Part shown: positions 18,207-28,747 of the stretch, piece after piece
How the letters are laid out: every line of letters begins with the position of its first letter
How positions within the stretch are numbered: position 1 is the first letter of the stretch
NCBI RefSeq assembly: GCF_900218065.1
Contig: NZ_OBMU01000001.1
Span: forward strand, 124,001-188,000
DNA: 64,000 nucleotides
Direction of reading: 5' to 3'
Source: Novosphingobium sp. Chol11
Lineage (GTDB): Bacteria; Pseudomonadota; Alphaproteobacteria; Sphingomonadales; Sphingomonadaceae
Notes under the pieces: model-generated
Told to the model about the DNA's origin: nothing
The model's input: only the letters and a program-made list of their open reading frames with translations
Database searches by the model: none
Program-made: the position numbers and the translations under genes

Positions 18207-18266
18207 CGCGCGGCCTGTGCCGGTTGTTGGCGGAGTTGGGTTGACGTCAGCCGCAGCGCTCCCGGC

Positions 18267-18782
18267 TTAGAGCTTGCCATACTTGGCTTCGAAACCGGCG
18301 AAATCTCCCGCTGCGAGATATTTCGCCTGATCGATCCACTGATCGCGGACCGGACGCCCTTTGAAGTTGCCGAGTTTCGCGTCGATCGCCGTTAAGTCCG
18401 CGTCGGTCCAATTGGCGATCTGCTCATAGCGGGTGACACCCAATTCGATAAGCAGCTGGTTGAGCTTTGGTCCGACGCCTTTCATCCTCAGCAGATTGTC
18501 CTGGCCGGCCGGTGCGGGGGCGGTGGCCTGAGACGCGATTGGCGGGGGTGCCACTGGTGCGACTAACGGCTGGGGCTCGGCCGCAATAATCGAGGGAGCG
18601 GGCGTTACCGGCTCTGGAATGGCCGCAGCTGTCGGCGCTACTTCCTTCTCGACCAAGGCGGGCCGTTCGGCGGCAGGCGAGTCAACCGACGCCTTGCGCC
18701 CCGCGAGCAGGAATATGGCGCCGATCAGGACGAGCAATCCGATCAGCAGCCAAAGGCCATAGTCCATGAAGAATTCCTGCAT
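18267..18782 (-). CDS. Membrane-anchored helix-hairpin-helix protein
   Basis: A 171-residue protein with one N-terminal membrane helix (LWLLIGLLVLIGAIFLLAG), a Pro/Ala-rich linker of about 65 residues and a C-terminal helix-hairpin-helix domain: RMKGVGPKLNQLLIELGVTRYEQIANWTDADLTAIDAKLGNFKGRPVRDQWIDQAKYLAAG, in which KGVGPKL is the hairpin and FKGR...RDQW the tail. The same C-terminal module is found fused to NuoE and ribosomal L21 in some alphaproteobacteria. Start ATG 18782 has a strong GGAGGGAG site. No function is established; nucleic-acid or protein contact at the membrane is possible. Confidence 0.8.
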   Translation of the reverse strand: MQEFFMDYGLWLLIGLLVLIGAIFLLAGRKASVDSPAAERPALVEKEVAPTAAAIPEPVTPAPSIIAAEPQPLVAPVAPPPIASQATAPAPAGQDNLLRMKGVGPKLNQLLIELGVTRYEQIANWTDADLTAIDAKLGNFKGRPVRDQWIDQAKYLAAGDFAGFEAKYGKL

Positions 18783-18857
18783 CGCGCTCCCTCCAGCTTT
18801 CAGCCTTTATCTAGTGGCGCTCGACGGGAATGAGCAAGAGGCCGTGTTGAGCGTCTC

Positions 18858-20135
18858 TCACCGCCCCTCGCGTTCAACCTCGCGCCATCCGATGTCCCGG
18901 CGGCAGAAGCCCGTCGGAAAGTCGATTGCATCTACTGCGCGGTAAGCGGCTGCCTGGGCTTCATTGACGCTGTGGCCGCTGGCGGTGACGTTCAGCACGC
19001 GTCCGCCATTGGCGACCAGCGTGCCATCCTTTGCTGCCGTGCCAGCATGGAAGACCAGCGCGCCGCCTGCTTCTGCCGCATCGATGCCGGCAATCGCCCC
19101 GCCCTTTTCAGGCGTGCCGGGATAACCATTGGCTGCCATCACTACGGTCAAAGCCGTCCGGTCAGCCAGCTTCACCGGGCCCTGCTCCGCAAGGCGTCCC
19201 TGCGCAACGGCAAGCAGCAGGTCCACCAGATCGCCGTCAAAGCGCATCATCAGAACCTGGCATTCCGGGTCCCCGAAGCGCGCATTATATTCGATGAGCT
19301 TGGGCCCCTCTTCGGTCAGCATGAGCCCGGCATAGAGGACGCCGGAATAGGGCGTCCCTTCAGCCGCCAGCGTTTCCACCGTCGGCCGGATGATCTTCTC
19401 TACGACTCCGGCTTCCAGTTCGGGCGTCAGCACCCGCGCTGGGCTGTAGGCGCCCATACCGCCGGTATTGGGACCGGTGTCGCCATCGCCGACGCGCTTA
19501 TGGTCCTGGGCGGAACCAAACGGCAGTATCGCGCTGCCGTCGGTGAGCGCGAAGAAGCTTGCCTCTTCACCGATCATGAATTCTTCCAGCACAACTTCCG
19601 CGCCCGCTGCGCCAAATGCGCCAGAGAACATATCCTCTATCGCTTCTACGGCCTGGCTGTGCGTTTCGGCGATGATGACGCCCTTGCCCGCTGCCAGGCC
19701 ATCTGCCTTGATGACGACGGGCAGCCCGAAATCGGCCAGCGCTGCAATCGCGCCGTCCTTGCTGTGGACGCGCTCATAGGCAGCGGTGGGGATGCCAGCG
19801 CGCTTGCACAGATCCTTCGTGAAACCCTTGGACCCCTCCAGCTGCGCCGCCTTCTTGCCCGGCCCGAATACCGGATATCCCTTCACCCGAAGATTATCGG
19901 CAAGGCCGTCGACCAGCGGCGCTTCCGGCCCGATCACCACCAGTCCGATGGAGTGGCGCAGGCAGAAATCGACCACAGCACGATGATCGGTGACATCCAG
20001 ATCGACCAAAGTCGCATGCTGGGCTATGCCGGGGTTGCCTGGTGCGGCATAAAGGGTCGTGAGGCTGGGCGATTGTGCCAGCTTCCAGGCCAGAGCATGT
20101 TCGCGGCCGCCGCTGCCCAACAAAAGGATGTTCAT
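18858..20135 (-). CDS. purD: Phosphoribosylamine-glycine ligase PurD
   Basis: Catalyses the second step of purine synthesis, joining glycine to phosphoribosylamine with ATP. The 425-residue ATP-grasp enzyme begins [19 protein letters not shown] and shows [12 protein letters not shown], the ATP-grasp region [43 protein letters not shown] and [22 protein letters not shown] 20135 is fixed by the family N-terminus, although the frame is open for 78 more codons. The start lies only 7 bp from the divergent xseA start, so each gene's ribosome-binding site and promoter must lie within the other's coding region. Confidence 0.97.
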   Translation of the reverse strand: MNILLLGSGGREHALAWKLAQSPSLTTLYAAPGNPGIAQHATLVDLDVTDHRAVVDFCLRHSIGLVVIGPEAPLVDGLADNLRVKGYPVFGPGKKAAQLEGSKGFTKDLCKRAGIPTAAYERVHSKDGAIAALADFGLPVVIKADGLAAGKGVIIAETHSQAVEAIEDMFSGAFGAAGAEVVLEEFMIGEEASFFALTDGSAILPFGSAQDHKRVGDGDTGPNTGGMGAYSPARVLTPELEAGVVEKIIRPTVETLAAEGTPYSGVLYAGLMLTEEGPKLIEYNARFGDPECQVLMMRFDGDLVDLLLAVAQGRLAEQGPVKLADRTALTVVMAANGYPGTPEKGGAIAGIDAAEAGGALVFHAGTAAKDGTLVANGGRVLNVTASGHSVNEAQAAAYRAVDAIDFPTGFCRRDIGWREVEREGR

Positions 20136-20142
20136 TTCGCCC

Positions 20143-21648
20143 ATGTCCCCGGAATATGAAGCTGGTTTCGATGTGTCGGGCCGCCTGTTAGCGGAGGAAA
20201 GGGCGGGGGACAACGCGCCGCCGCTTTCGGTGAGCGAATTGTCCGCCGTGCTGAAGCGCACGGTCGAGGACCGCTTTGGCCATGTTCGTCTGCGTGGCGA
20301 GATTTCCGGGTTCAAGCGCGCTGCATCGGGCCATCTGTATCTGTGTCTGAAGGACGACAATGCGGTCATAGATGCAGTGATGTGGAAGGGCGGAGCACAA
20401 CGGTTGCCGTTCGCGCCTCAGGACGGCGTCGAGGTGATCGCCACCGGCAAGCTAACCACCTATCCCGGCCGCTCCAAATATCAGATCGTGATCGACCGCA
20501 TGGAACTGGCGGGCGAAGGCGCGCTGATGGCGCTGCTCGAAAAGCTGAAGGCAAAGCTCGCCGCCGAGGGGTTGTTCGACCGCTCCGCCAAGCGGGCGAT
20601 CCCGTTCATGCCTCGAACCATCGGCGTCGTCACCTCGCCAACCGGCGCGGTGATCCGGGACATCCTCCACAGGCTGGAAGATCGTTGCCCAACCAATGTC
20701 TTGCTCTGGCCAGTTCTGGTGCAGGGGCAGGGCGCAGCCGACCAGGTCGCCCGTGCGGTTCGCGGCTTTTCGGCGATGCAGCCCGGAGGTCCCCTGCCGC
20801 GCCCGGACCTGGTGATCGTTGCGCGTGGCGGCGGCTCCATCGAGGATTTGTGGAGCTTCAACGAGGAAATCGTCGTGCGGGCGGTGGCCGAATGTTCGAT
20901 CCCGGTCATCTCCGCCGTTGGTCACGAAACGGACACGACGCTTTGCGACCATGCCGCCGACATGCGCGCGCCCACGCCGACCGCCGCTGCGGAGATGGCG
21001 GTGCCTGTTCGCACCGATCTGATGGCGATGCTGACTGAGCAAGGGCTGCGTATGGACAGGGCCGTGCGGCGCGGTGCTGCGCAAGCCCGCGAACGGCTGG
21101 AGATGCAGGCCCGGCTCATGCCGACGCCAGACATGCTGCTGGCTCCGCAACGTCAGCGGCTCGACCAATTGTCCGGCGACCTTGGCAACTGCCTGCGTCA
21201 TCGCGTGTCGGACGCGCGGGCACATCTCAATCAAGCGGGTGGCGCTCTGCGACCGGCTCTCCTGCACCAGCATCTGGCCCGCGCTAAAGAGCGGCTTGAT
21301 CGTCAACGGCTCCGCCCGGACTATCTGTCGCGCGTTTTTCGTGACCGCGCCACTGCCTTTGACAGGCTTTCCCGCCTGTTCGTTTCGGTCAACCCTGACT
21401 TGCCGCTTGCGCGTGGTTTTGCTCGGGTGATGGCGGAAGGCCGACTCGTCAGATCGGTCGCGGAAGCTCAAGCTGCGGGGGCCGTGTTGCTCCATTTCAG
21501 CGACGGAGCAGTCGGCGCAGACGTAGGACCAAGATCTACATCGCCAACCCTTGAGATGGCACCGCCGCAAGCTATATCCCCTTCATCACGCTCTTCTCGC
21601 AAAGCGCAGGAGAGAGGGGAAAATCGCCAACAGGATTTGTTCTCCTGA
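20143..21648 (+). CDS. xseA: Exodeoxyribonuclease VII large subunit XseA
   Basis: The catalytic and DNA-binding subunit of the single-strand exonuclease ExoVII. The 501-residue protein has the N-terminal OB fold ([45 protein letters not shown]), the catalytic domain with [38 protein letters not shown] and [28 protein letters not shown], a coiled-coil region and the C-terminal RGFARVM segment. The last 50 residues are Ser/Arg-rich and poorly conserved. Start ATG 20143 fits the family; an in-frame ATG at 20128 would overlap purD. The small subunit xseB is not in the window. Confidence 0.96.
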   Translation: MSPEYEAGFDVSGRLLAEERAGDNAPPLSVSELSAVLKRTVEDRFGHVRLRGEISGFKRAASGHLYLCLKDDNAVIDAVMWKGGAQRLPFAPQDGVEVIATGKLTTYPGRSKYQIVIDRMELAGEGALMALLEKLKAKLAAEGLFDRSAKRAIPFMPRTIGVVTSPTGAVIRDILHRLEDRCPTNVLLWPVLVQGQGAADQVARAVRGFSAMQPGGPLPRPDLVIVARGGGSIEDLWSFNEEIVVRAVAECSIPVISAVGHETDTTLCDHAADMRAPTPTAAAEMAVPVRTDLMAMLTEQGLRMDRAVRRGAAQARERLEMQARLMPTPDMLLAPQRQRLDQLSGDLGNCLRHRVSDARAHLNQAGGALRPALLHQHLARAKERLDRQRLRPDYLSRVFRDRATAFDRLSRLFVSVNPDLPLARGFARVMAEGRLVRSVAEAQAAGAVLLHFSDGAVGADVGPRSTSPTLEMAPPQAISPSSRSSRKAQERGENRQQDLFS

Positions 21649-21681
21649 TGTGCATGACCAAGAAGAAGGCCGTTTGATCTC

Positions 21682-21894
21682 ATGCTGATGTCCAATCGCG
21701 ATCGTCCGGCCCGTCTCCACTATATGGCCTACAGCTTCCGTGTGCTGCAGGCGGGAGATCATGTCGTGTGCGCGGTCACTGGGCAAAAAATCCCTCTCGA
21801 CGATCTGCGCTATTGGAGCATCGCCCGGCAGGAGCCCTATGCTAGCGCGGAAGCCTCGGCGCAGGCTGAACTGAAGGCGCGCGGCCTGCGATGA
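21682..21894 (+). CDS. DUF2093 small protein
   Basis: A 70-residue alphaproteobacterial protein of unknown function. The conserved pattern is visible: a basic start (NRDRPARLHYMAYSFRVLQAGDHVVCAVTGQKIPLDDLRYWSIARQEPYAS). The Cys in HVVCAVTG and the L-x-Y-W-S segment are the recognisable core; the compact form suggests a treble-clef-like fold, but only one cysteine is present, so zinc binding is unlikely. It sits between xseA and an M23 peptidase and overlaps the latter by 4 bp (ATGA). ATG 21682 is used; ATG 21688 is possible. Confidence 0.85.
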   Translation: MLMSNRDRPARLHYMAYSFRVLQAGDHVVCAVTGQKIPLDDLRYWSIARQEPYASAEASAQAELKARGLR

Positions 21895-22724
21895 GGCGTT
21901 GGGCGGCCGCGCTCCTGCTGATGATAGGCAGTGTGGGGGCGGCAAAAGATCCAACCTCCAACTCCATTACCGACATCATCCTTGATGGTGAAGCACAACA
22001 AGGCGGCGTCCTCATCGGCACAGCGCCGGCCGCGACAGCGGAACTGCGCCTTGATGATCAGCCAGTCCGGTTCGATCGGGACGGACGCTTTCTCATCGCT
22101 TTCGACCGTGACGCCAAGCCGCAGGCGCGCCTGACCGCGCGCCTCGCCGATGGCCATATGCTTAGCCAGATCATCAACGTCGCCCCTCGTGCTTGGCGGA
22201 TAGAGCGGGTCAACACGGCACTTCGCCCTGTGCGGGATAATGAAGCCTATCTTGCGCTTCGCCGACCCGAACTGGCCCGGATTGCCGCAGCGCGCAGCGT
22301 GGACACAGGCGCGACCGGTTGGCGCCAGCGCTTCCTGTGGCCCCGGGGCGGCCGTATTTCCGGATTGTTCGGATCGCAGCGCGTTTACCAAGGCGTGCCG
22401 GGCGCCTATCATGGCGGCATCGATGTCGCGGGGTCGACCGGAGATCCAGTCCTTGCTCCTGCCGACGGCGTGGTGGTTCTGGCCGCTGACCGGCCATTCA
22501 CGCTTGAGGGCAATCTGCTGATGATCGACCATGGTCATGGTCTCAGCAGCGCTTTCCTTCATCTGTCCCGCATCGATGTGAAGCTTGGGCAAAGCATCCG
22601 CCAAGGTCAGCGCATCGGCGCCGTGGGCGCAACCGGCCGCGCGACAGGCCCCCACCTTCATTGGGGTATGCGGTGGAACGAGGCGCGGATCGACCCGCTT
22701 CTTCTGACAGGCCCCATGCCTTAG
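21891..22724 (+). CDS. M23-family peptidoglycan endopeptidase (LytM domain)
   Basis: A 277-residue exported protein. It has a signal peptide (RRWAAALLLMIGSVGAAKD) and a beta-rich N-terminal domain (about 25-100). The C-terminal LytM domain has the metal ligands His174 and Asp178 in YHGGIDVA, His224 in AFLHLS and the HLH motif (255-257) in GPHLHWG. All zinc ligands are present, so it should be an active cell-wall peptidase rather than a degenerate activator such as EnvC. It is translationally coupled to DUF2093. Confidence 0.92.
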   Translation: MRRWAAALLLMIGSVGAAKDPTSNSITDIILDGEAQQGGVLIGTAPAATAELRLDDQPVRFDRDGRFLIAFDRDAKPQARLTARLADGHMLSQIINVAPRAWRIERVNTALRPVRDNEAYLALRRPELARIAAARSVDTGATGWRQRFLWPRGGRISGLFGSQRVYQGVPGAYHGGIDVAGSTGDPVLAPADGVVVLAADRPFTLEGNLLMIDHGHGLSSAFLHLSRIDVKLGQSIRQGQRIGAVGATGRATGPHLHWGMRWNEARIDPLLLTGPMP

Positions 22725-22740
22725 CAGGAATGGGCATGCA

Positions 22741-22760
22741 GTGGCGCAACTTAGCGCCAC
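22741..22760 (+). terminator. Short hairpin after the M23 peptidase gene
   Basis: Perfect 7 bp arms GTGGCGC and GCGCCAC separated by 6 nt, 17 bp beyond the peptidase stop. No T-run follows, so it is at best a weak or factor-assisted terminator. Confidence 0.4.
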
Positions 22761-22949
22761 TAGCCGCATCCTTGGAGCATCAAAGTTCTACCGGGCTGCT
22801 TCCTTCGCCACTAATATTGTTGAACAGCCGTAAAGTCACCTTTTCCCAAGATGTGGCAAATTTACGACAGTGCAACAGCAAAGTGCCTGTGTGTCTGTAG
22901 CATTGCTTTACACGCATAAAACGACTGCGCAGACTGTCGCACAGCACGG

Positions 22950-22991
22950 ATGAAGAGGGGTTTGCTGTCGGGCTCCAATGCCCCTCTTCAT
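22950..22991. promoter_or_regulatory. Perfect 11 bp inverted repeat in the leader of the TonB receptor
   Basis: Arms ATGAAGAGGGG (22950-22960) and CCCCTCTTCAT (22981-22991) enclose a 20-nt loop and end 56 bp before the receptor start. No T-run follows on the plus strand. If the promoter is upstream, the transcript would fold this hairpin in its 5' leader; alternatively it is an operator. Confidence 0.5.
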
Positions 22992-23047
22992 GCGTCAAAC
23001 AAAGGACGCGGGTTCGCTTGCGTCGCTCCAGAGCAAGGGACTGGATT

Positions 23048-26000
23048 GTGAAGAAACTCTCGAACAATGCGTGGCTGCGCAATAGCGCGGCGCTGCAGGC
23101 GCTCGCATGCGCGGGCGCGGGCTTTGCGGCGCTCGCCGCCCCTGCCTTTGCGCAGGATACTCCGGCCGGTACGGTGGCTGAAGAACCGGAGGCTACGATC
23201 GTCGTCACTGGTTCCATTTTGCGGCAGGACGTCAACAACACGCCCTCGCCTGTTTCCGTTCTCACCTCTGAGTCGCTCGAACAGCGCGGCATTCAGACGA
23301 CCCAGGAAGCGCTTCAGCGCATTTCGTCCAACAACGGCGCGGCGCTCACGAACAGTTTCTCGGCCAACGGCGCTTTCGCCGCCGGCGCATCTGCCGTGTC
23401 GTTGCGGGGCCTGACCACCAGTTCCACGCTTGTGCTGTTCGATGGTCAACGCGCCGCTTATTATCCGCTCGCGGATGACGCGACGCGAAACTTCGTCGAT
23501 CTCAACACCATTCCAGACGACATCGTCGACCGTGTCGAAGTGCTGCGCGATGGCGCATCATCGACCTACGGCGCGGACGCCATTGCGGGCGTGATCAACG
23601 TCATTACGAAAAAGCAGTTCAAGGGCATCGGCGGCCGAATCGAAGGCGGCCTCACCGAGCGCGGCGATGGTGAAAACTATCGCATCAGCCTGACGGCGGG
23701 CACCGGCGACCTCGGCCGTGATGGCTACAACATCTACGCCAGTGGCTTCTGGTATCGCCAGAACGCTCTTTATAATCGTGACCGACCATATCCGTATAAT
23801 TCACAAGATCTGTCCGGTATCTGCCGCGACGGCGTCTGCGGACCGCAGGTTGGCCCGAATGGCGGTTCGATCAACCCGTCCAGCACTGGTTATGTGGGCT
23901 GGGCAGACGCGACCTCGTCGAGCGACCGCCGTTCGTTTGCCACGACCTTCTTCGTTGCGCCCACCAACTCCAACAGCGCGCTTGATGACCCGCTTGGCCG
24001 ATATCAATTCCTCAATCCTGCCGCCGGCTGTATTGCCGGGGAGACGCCTTACACGCTCACTGCGGCCGAACTTGCGGACACGGAGCAGAATGCCTTTGCG
24101 CCGACCACCGTCTGCCAAGGTGATTTGGTTCGTCAATATGGCGTCATTTCGCCACGTATCGAACGCTTCGGCGGTGCGTTGAAGGCGACTGTCGCGGTCA
24201 CGGACGATATTGAAGCGTCCTTCACCGCCAACTATCTGCAGAGCAAGGTCAGCTATACCGGCGAACCGGCGACCATCCGGGCCAATGGGCCCGCCGGCAT
24301 CGCCTTCCCCCGATTCAGCACGTACAACAGCGGACCGCCCAACGCACCTGGCTCCTTTGCCTTGGCGCTGCCGGTCTTTGTCTGCCCCTTGGTCAATGGT
24401 CTCCCGCAAGCGACTTGCGATGCGACCAACGGCACGCTTAACCCCAACAACCCCTTTGCGGCACAGGGATTGCAGGCACGAATTCTCGGACGCATTCCGA
24501 ACCTGACCGAGTATAATGAGACGCTCAGCCGCACTTATCGCGGTGCCTTCTCGATTTCCGGACCCGTGACCGACAACTGGAACTTTGCGGCGGATGTCGT
24601 GGGCATGGTCACCGATCTCACCCGCACGTCGAAAGGCTACGTTTACATCCAAAATCTGCTGAACGTCGTCGCCGACGGCAGCTATAATTTCGTCAATCCG
24701 CTGTCGAACAGCCAGTCAGTGCTCGATTATCTGGCGCCAGACAACATTACCAAGTCCAAGTCGGAGCTTTACGCCGCACAGGTCAGCTTTAACGGCACAC
24801 TGTTTGAACTACCCGCAGGCCCAGTGCAGCTTGGCTTTGGTGGTCAAATCCGTCTGGAAGCGATCGACGCCCCCAGCGCCAACCCCGACTTTGCAGGTCC
24901 GACAAACCGCTATTTTGTTCTCAATGCCTTCGGCACAAAGGGTGAACGCGTGGTGCGGTCGGGCTTCTTCGAACTGAACGTGCCTGCGTTCGAAGGTTTC
25001 GAAGTCAATGCTTCCGGTCGCTATGACAATTATAACAGCGGTCAGGATGCTTTCTCGCCGAAGATTGGGTTCCGCTACAAGCCGATCGATGCGCTCACGC
25101 TCCGCGGCACCTGGTCGCGTGGCTTCCGCATTCCGAGCTTTGCAGAAGCGAATGCGCTGCCAACAACGGGCTTCGTCAACAACACTGCATCGACCTTCCC
25201 CGAATCCTATCTGGCTCAATTTGGTTGTACCCGGGACACTTTTACCAGCTGCCCGACCTATCTCAGCTCCAGCAGCTATGGTCAGACGCAATTGGCCAGC
25301 CCTGACCTCAAACCAGAAAAGTCGACCAGTTGGACAGCGGGCGTGATCTTCGAGCCAACCCGCAACATCCGCCTCAGCATCGACTATTATAACATCAAGA
25401 AGAAGGGCGCGATCATTCCGGCCCCATTCGGCCCGGCTTTGGCGGCCTACTACTCGGGCCAAGCGATCCCGGCGGGGTATAATATCATTCAGGACTCCCC
25501 TGATCCGCAGAATCCCGGCGTTCTGCCCCGTGTCGCCTATGTTCAGGCACCGCTGATCAACGCCACGACGATCCGGTCCGAAGGCCTGGACTTCGCCGCT
25601 ACTGGCAGGTTCGATTTTGGCGATGTGCGTTTCACCAGCTCAGTGGAAGCAACTTACGTCATCAATCTGGACACGACCTTCGCAGACGGCAGCCGCGAAA
25701 GCTATGAAGGCACGATCGGAAATTACAGCCTGACGGCGGGTTCCGGCACGCCCGAATGGCACGGCAGCTGGACCAACACGCTAGAATGGAAGAGGTGGAC
25801 CCTATCTGCCACTGCCGAATTCTTCGGTGGTTATAACCTTTCGGCAGAAGACGTCGAAGGGCCCGGTGCATCGGGCGGGTGCGGCTTGCTCTCGCCTCGC
25901 TTCGTGAAGTGCAACGTGGACGACTACATTACCGTCGATCTCACCACCAGCTACAAGCTCAATGACAATTTCACACTCTACCTGAACGTGCTCAATGTCT

Positions 26001-26119
26001 TTGACGACCTGCCGCCGATCGATCCGGTCACCTATGGCGCGAACAACTATAACCCGGTTCAGGGTGGAACGGGCATTTATGGCCGCGCTTACCGGCTGGG
26101 CGTCCGCGCCAACTTCTAA
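23048..26119 (+). CDS. TonB-dependent outer-membrane receptor
   Basis: A 1023-residue outer-membrane transporter. The leader ends APAFA before QDTP (cleavage near residue 35). The TonB box is EATIVVTG (48-55). The plug domain includes SVSVLTSESLEQRG-like and GLTTSSTLVLFDGQR segments and VEVLRDGASSTYGADAIAGVINVITKK. A long beta barrel ends in aromatic Phe (YRLGVRANF), as required for outer-membrane insertion. Start GTG 23048 follows AAGGGA at 7 nt; an upstream in-frame TTG would spoil the signal peptide. The large size and Asn/Ser-rich loops are typical of sphingomonad receptors of unknown ligand. No partner gene is adjacent, so the substrate cannot be inferred. Confidence 0.93.
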   Translation: MKKLSNNAWLRNSAALQALACAGAGFAALAAPAFAQDTPAGTVAEEPEATIVVTGSILRQDVNNTPSPVSVLTSESLEQRGIQTTQEALQRISSNNGAALTNSFSANGAFAAGASAVSLRGLTTSSTLVLFDGQRAAYYPLADDATRNFVDLNTIPDDIVDRVEVLRDGASSTYGADAIAGVINVITKKQFKGIGGRIEGGLTERGDGENYRISLTAGTGDLGRDGYNIYASGFWYRQNALYNRDRPYPYNSQDLSGICRDGVCGPQVGPNGGSINPSSTGYVGWADATSSSDRRSFATTFFVAPTNSNSALDDPLGRYQFLNPAAGCIAGETPYTLTAAELADTEQNAFAPTTVCQGDLVRQYGVISPRIERFGGALKATVAVTDDIEASFTANYLQSKVSYTGEPATIRANGPAGIAFPRFSTYNSGPPNAPGSFALALPVFVCPLVNGLPQATCDATNGTLNPNNPFAAQGLQARILGRIPNLTEYNETLSRTYRGAFSISGPVTDNWNFAADVVGMVTDLTRTSKGYVYIQNLLNVVADGSYNFVNPLSNSQSVLDYLAPDNITKSKSELYAAQVSFNGTLFELPAGPVQLGFGGQIRLEAIDAPSANPDFAGPTNRYFVLNAFGTKGERVVRSGFFELNVPAFEGFEVNASGRYDNYNSGQDAFSPKIGFRYKPIDALTLRGTWSRGFRIPSFAEANALPTTGFVNNTASTFPESYLAQFGCTRDTFTSCPTYLSSSSYGQTQLASPDLKPEKSTSWTAGVIFEPTRNIRLSIDYYNIKKKGAIIPAPFGPALAAYYSGQAIPAGYNIIQDSPDPQNPGVLPRVAYVQAPLINATTIRSEGLDFAATGRFDFGDVRFTSSVEATYVINLDTTFADGSRESYEGTIGNYSLTAGSGTPEWHGSWTNTLEWKRWTLSATAEFFGGYNLSAEDVEGPGASGGCGLLSPRFVKCNVDDYITVDLTTSYKLNDNFTLYLNVLNVFDDLPPIDPVTYGANNYNPVQGGTGIYGRAYRLGVRANF

Positions 26120-26142
26120 ACAAGCGGATATTCAGAAAGGAA

Positions 26143-26168
26143 GGGGCGCCACTCCGGCGCCCCTTTTT
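26143..26168. terminator. Bidirectional terminator between the TonB receptor and clpB
   Basis: An 8 bp GC stem (GGGGCGCC and GGCGCCCC, loop ACTCC) is followed by TTTTT on the plus strand. On the minus strand the same stem is followed by a T-rich TTCCTTTC. The plus-strand T-run touches the clpB stop codon. Confidence 0.85.
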
Positions 26169-28747
26169 CATGCGAGGCTGAGTTTCAGCGCTCCATCGCC
26201 TTCATCCACGCGCACTTGTGATCCATCGGGCACTTCGCCCCGCAGGATCAAATCCGCCAGCGGATCTTGCAGATACCGCTGCACCGCCCGCTTTAGCGGC
26301 CGCGCGCCATAGACCGGATCATAACCGACCCGCCCCAGCCACGCCCGCGCGCCGTCCGTCAGGTCCAGCGTCACCTTGCGGTCCTTCAGCAGCTTGCCGA
26401 TCCGCGCCACCTGGATGTCGACGATCGGCGCCATGTGCGTTGCACCGAGCCGATGGAACAGGATCACCTCGTCCAGGCGGTTGAGGAACTCAGGCCGGAA
26501 ATGCGCGCGGACGATGTCCATCACCTGATCCTCGACCTTCTCCACCGGTTCATCATCGGCAAGGCCCGCGATGAACTGGCTGCCCAGGTTCGACGTCAGC
26601 ACAATGATCGTGTTGGTGAAGTCCACCGTCCGGCCCTGCCCATCAGTAAGGCGGCCATCGTCCAGCACCTGCAGCAGCACATTGAACACGTCGCCATGCG
26701 CCTTCTCGACCTCATCGAACAGCACGACCTGATAGGGCCGCCGCCGCACCGCTTCGGTCAGCACGCCGCCCTCCTCATAGCCGACATAGCCTGGCGGCGC
26801 GCCGATCAGCCGCGCGACCGAATGTTTCTCCATGAACTCGCTCATGTCGATCCGCACCATTGCGCTATCGTCGTCGAACAGGAATCCGGCGAGCGCCTTG
26901 GTCAATTCGGTCTTGCCGACGCCGGTCGGTCCCAGGAACAGGAACGACCCAAGCGGCCGGTTCGGGTCCTGCAAGCCCGCGCGCGAACGTCGCACTGCGG
27001 TCGACACGGCCCTTACCGCATCGGCCTGCCCGATCACGCGCTTTCCGAGTTCCTCCTCCATGGCCAGCAGCTTTTCGCGCTCACCCTCCATCATCTTGTC
27101 GACGGGAATGCCGGTCCAGCGCGACACGACCGAAGCGATGTCCTCACTCGTCACTTCCTCGCGCAGCATCGCGTCTTCGGTCGCGCCCTCTACTTCGGCG
27201 ATCTTGCGCTCCAATTCAGGGATGCGGCCATAGGCAAGCTCGCCCGCCTTGGTGAGGTCGCCAGCTCGCTGCGCCTGCTCCAGCTCGACGCGCGCGGCTT
27301 CGAGCTGTTCCTTCAGCTTGCTCTCGCCCGCGATCTTGTCCTTCTCCGCCTGCCAGCGTTGCGTCAGCGCGGCGGATTGCTCCTCCAGATTGGCCAAGTC
27401 TTCCTCGAGCGCCTCCAACCGATCTTTCGACGCCTTGTCAGTCTCCTTGCGCAGAGCCTCGCGCTCGATCTTGAGCTGAATGATCCGCCGGTCGAGCGTC
27501 TCAATCTCCTCGGGCTTGCTCTCCACTTCCATCCGGAGCCGCGAAGCCGCCTCGTCCATAAGGTCGATGGCCTTGTCCGGCAGGAAACGGTCGGTGATGT
27601 AGCGGTTGCTGAGCGTTGCGGCTGACACGATCGCGCCATCAGTTATCCGTACGCCATGGTGCAACTCGTATTTCTCCTTAAGCCCGCGCAGGATGGAGAT
27701 GGTGTCCTCCACCGTCGGTTCGCCCACGAACACGGGCTGGAACCGCCGCTGGAGCGCAGGGTCCTTCTCGACATATTTGCGATATTCATCGAGTGTTGTC
27801 GCGCCGATGCAATGCAACTCGCCACGCGCGAGGGCAGGCTTCAAAAGGTTGCCCGCGTCCATCGCGCCCTCAGACTTGCCCGCGCCGATAAGCGTGTGCA
27901 TCTCATCGATGAACAGGACGATCTGGCCTTCGCCAGCTTTCACCTCGTCAAGGACGCCCTTGAGGCGCTCTTCAAATTCGCCGCGATATTTGGCGCCCGC
28001 GATCAGCGACCCCATGTCGAGCGCCATCAGCGTACGGTCCTTCAGAGTGTCGGGTACGTCCCCATTGGCGATGCGCAGCGCGAGGCCTTCGGCGATCGCG
28101 GTCTTGCCGACGCCAGGGTCGCCGATCAGCACAGGATTATTCTTGGTCCGCCGCGCCAGGATCTGGATCGTCCGCCGGATTTCCTCGTCCCTGCCGATCA
28201 CGGGATCGAGCTTGCCCTCCCGCGCCGCCTCGGTCAGGTCACGCGCGAATTTCTTGAGCGCGTCGTAACGATCTTCCGCGCCAGCAGTATCGGCGGTGCG
28301 CCCACCGCGCAGATTGTTGATCGCCGCGTTCAGTGCCTCCGCCTTCACGCCCGCTGCGGCCAGCGCCTTGCCCGCCATGCTCGTGGTTGCCAGCGTCAGC
28401 GCCAGCAACAGCCGTTCGACCGTCACGAAGCTGTCGCCAGCCTTCGCCGCCACCTGCTCCGCGCTGTCCAGCACCCGCACGGCATCATTGTCGAGCCCCG
28501 GCGTCTGCTGCGCCCCGCTGCCCGACACGGCAGGCACCTTGGCCAAAGCCGCATCGGTTTCGCGTAATGCGACCGCCGGGTCGCCGCCCGCCGCCTTGAT
28601 AAGGCCGGACGCCATGCCCTGATTGTCTTCCAACAACGCCTTGAGCAGATGCTCGGGACTTATCCGCTGATGGCTCATACGGATCGCGACGGTCTGCGCC
28701 GACTGGAGGAATCCCTTGGCGCGATCAGTGAATTTATCGAGGTTCAT
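26168..28747 (-). CDS. clpB: ClpB disaggregase chaperone
   Basis: A hexameric AAA+ machine that rescues aggregated proteins with DnaK. The 859-residue protein has the N domain ([34 protein letters not shown]), AAA-1 with Walker A GDPGVGKT and Walker [11 protein letters not shown], the coiled-coil middle domain (about 400-530, rich in Glu/Lys/Arg), and AAA-2 with [17 protein letters not shown] and sensor region [10 protein letters not shown], then [18 protein letters not shown] 28747 has GAAGG upstream. A CTTG-type heat-shock promoter could lie near 28797-28802 but is weak. The gene is transcribed toward the TonB receptor and shares a terminator with it. Confidence 0.97.
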   Translation of the reverse strand: MNLDKFTDRAKGFLQSAQTVAIRMSHQRISPEHLLKALLEDNQGMASGLIKAAGGDPAVALRETDAALAKVPAVSGSGAQQTPGLDNDAVRVLDSAEQVAAKAGDSFVTVERLLLALTLATTSMAGKALAAAGVKAEALNAAINNLRGGRTADTAGAEDRYDALKKFARDLTEAAREGKLDPVIGRDEEIRRTIQILARRTKNNPVLIGDPGVGKTAIAEGLALRIANGDVPDTLKDRTLMALDMGSLIAGAKYRGEFEERLKGVLDEVKAGEGQIVLFIDEMHTLIGAGKSEGAMDAGNLLKPALARGELHCIGATTLDEYRKYVEKDPALQRRFQPVFVGEPTVEDTISILRGLKEKYELHHGVRITDGAIVSAATLSNRYITDRFLPDKAIDLMDEAASRLRMEVESKPEEIETLDRRIIQLKIEREALRKETDKASKDRLEALEEDLANLEEQSAALTQRWQAEKDKIAGESKLKEQLEAARVELEQAQRAGDLTKAGELAYGRIPELERKIAEVEGATEDAMLREEVTSEDIASVVSRWTGIPVDKMMEGEREKLLAMEEELGKRVIGQADAVRAVSTAVRRSRAGLQDPNRPLGSFLFLGPTGVGKTELTKALAGFLFDDDSAMVRIDMSEFMEKHSVARLIGAPPGYVGYEEGGVLTEAVRRRPYQVVLFDEVEKAHGDVFNVLLQVLDDGRLTDGQGRTVDFTNTIIVLTSNLGSQFIAGLADDEPVEKVEDQVMDIVRAHFRPEFLNRLDEVILFHRLGATHMAPIVDIQVARIGKLLKDRKVTLDLTDGARAWLGRVGYDPVYGARPLKRAVQRYLQDPLADLILRGEVPDGSQVRVDEGDGALKLSLA

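Larger units (their letters stand above)
22725..23047. other. 323 bp non-coding gap upstream of the TonB receptor
   Basis: No gene is supported here. It holds two hairpins (listed separately) and an AT-richer stretch near 22880-22920 that probably contains the receptor promoter. I could not fix a -35/-10 pair with confidence. There is no Fur-box-like palindrome that I can see. Confidence 0.6.
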
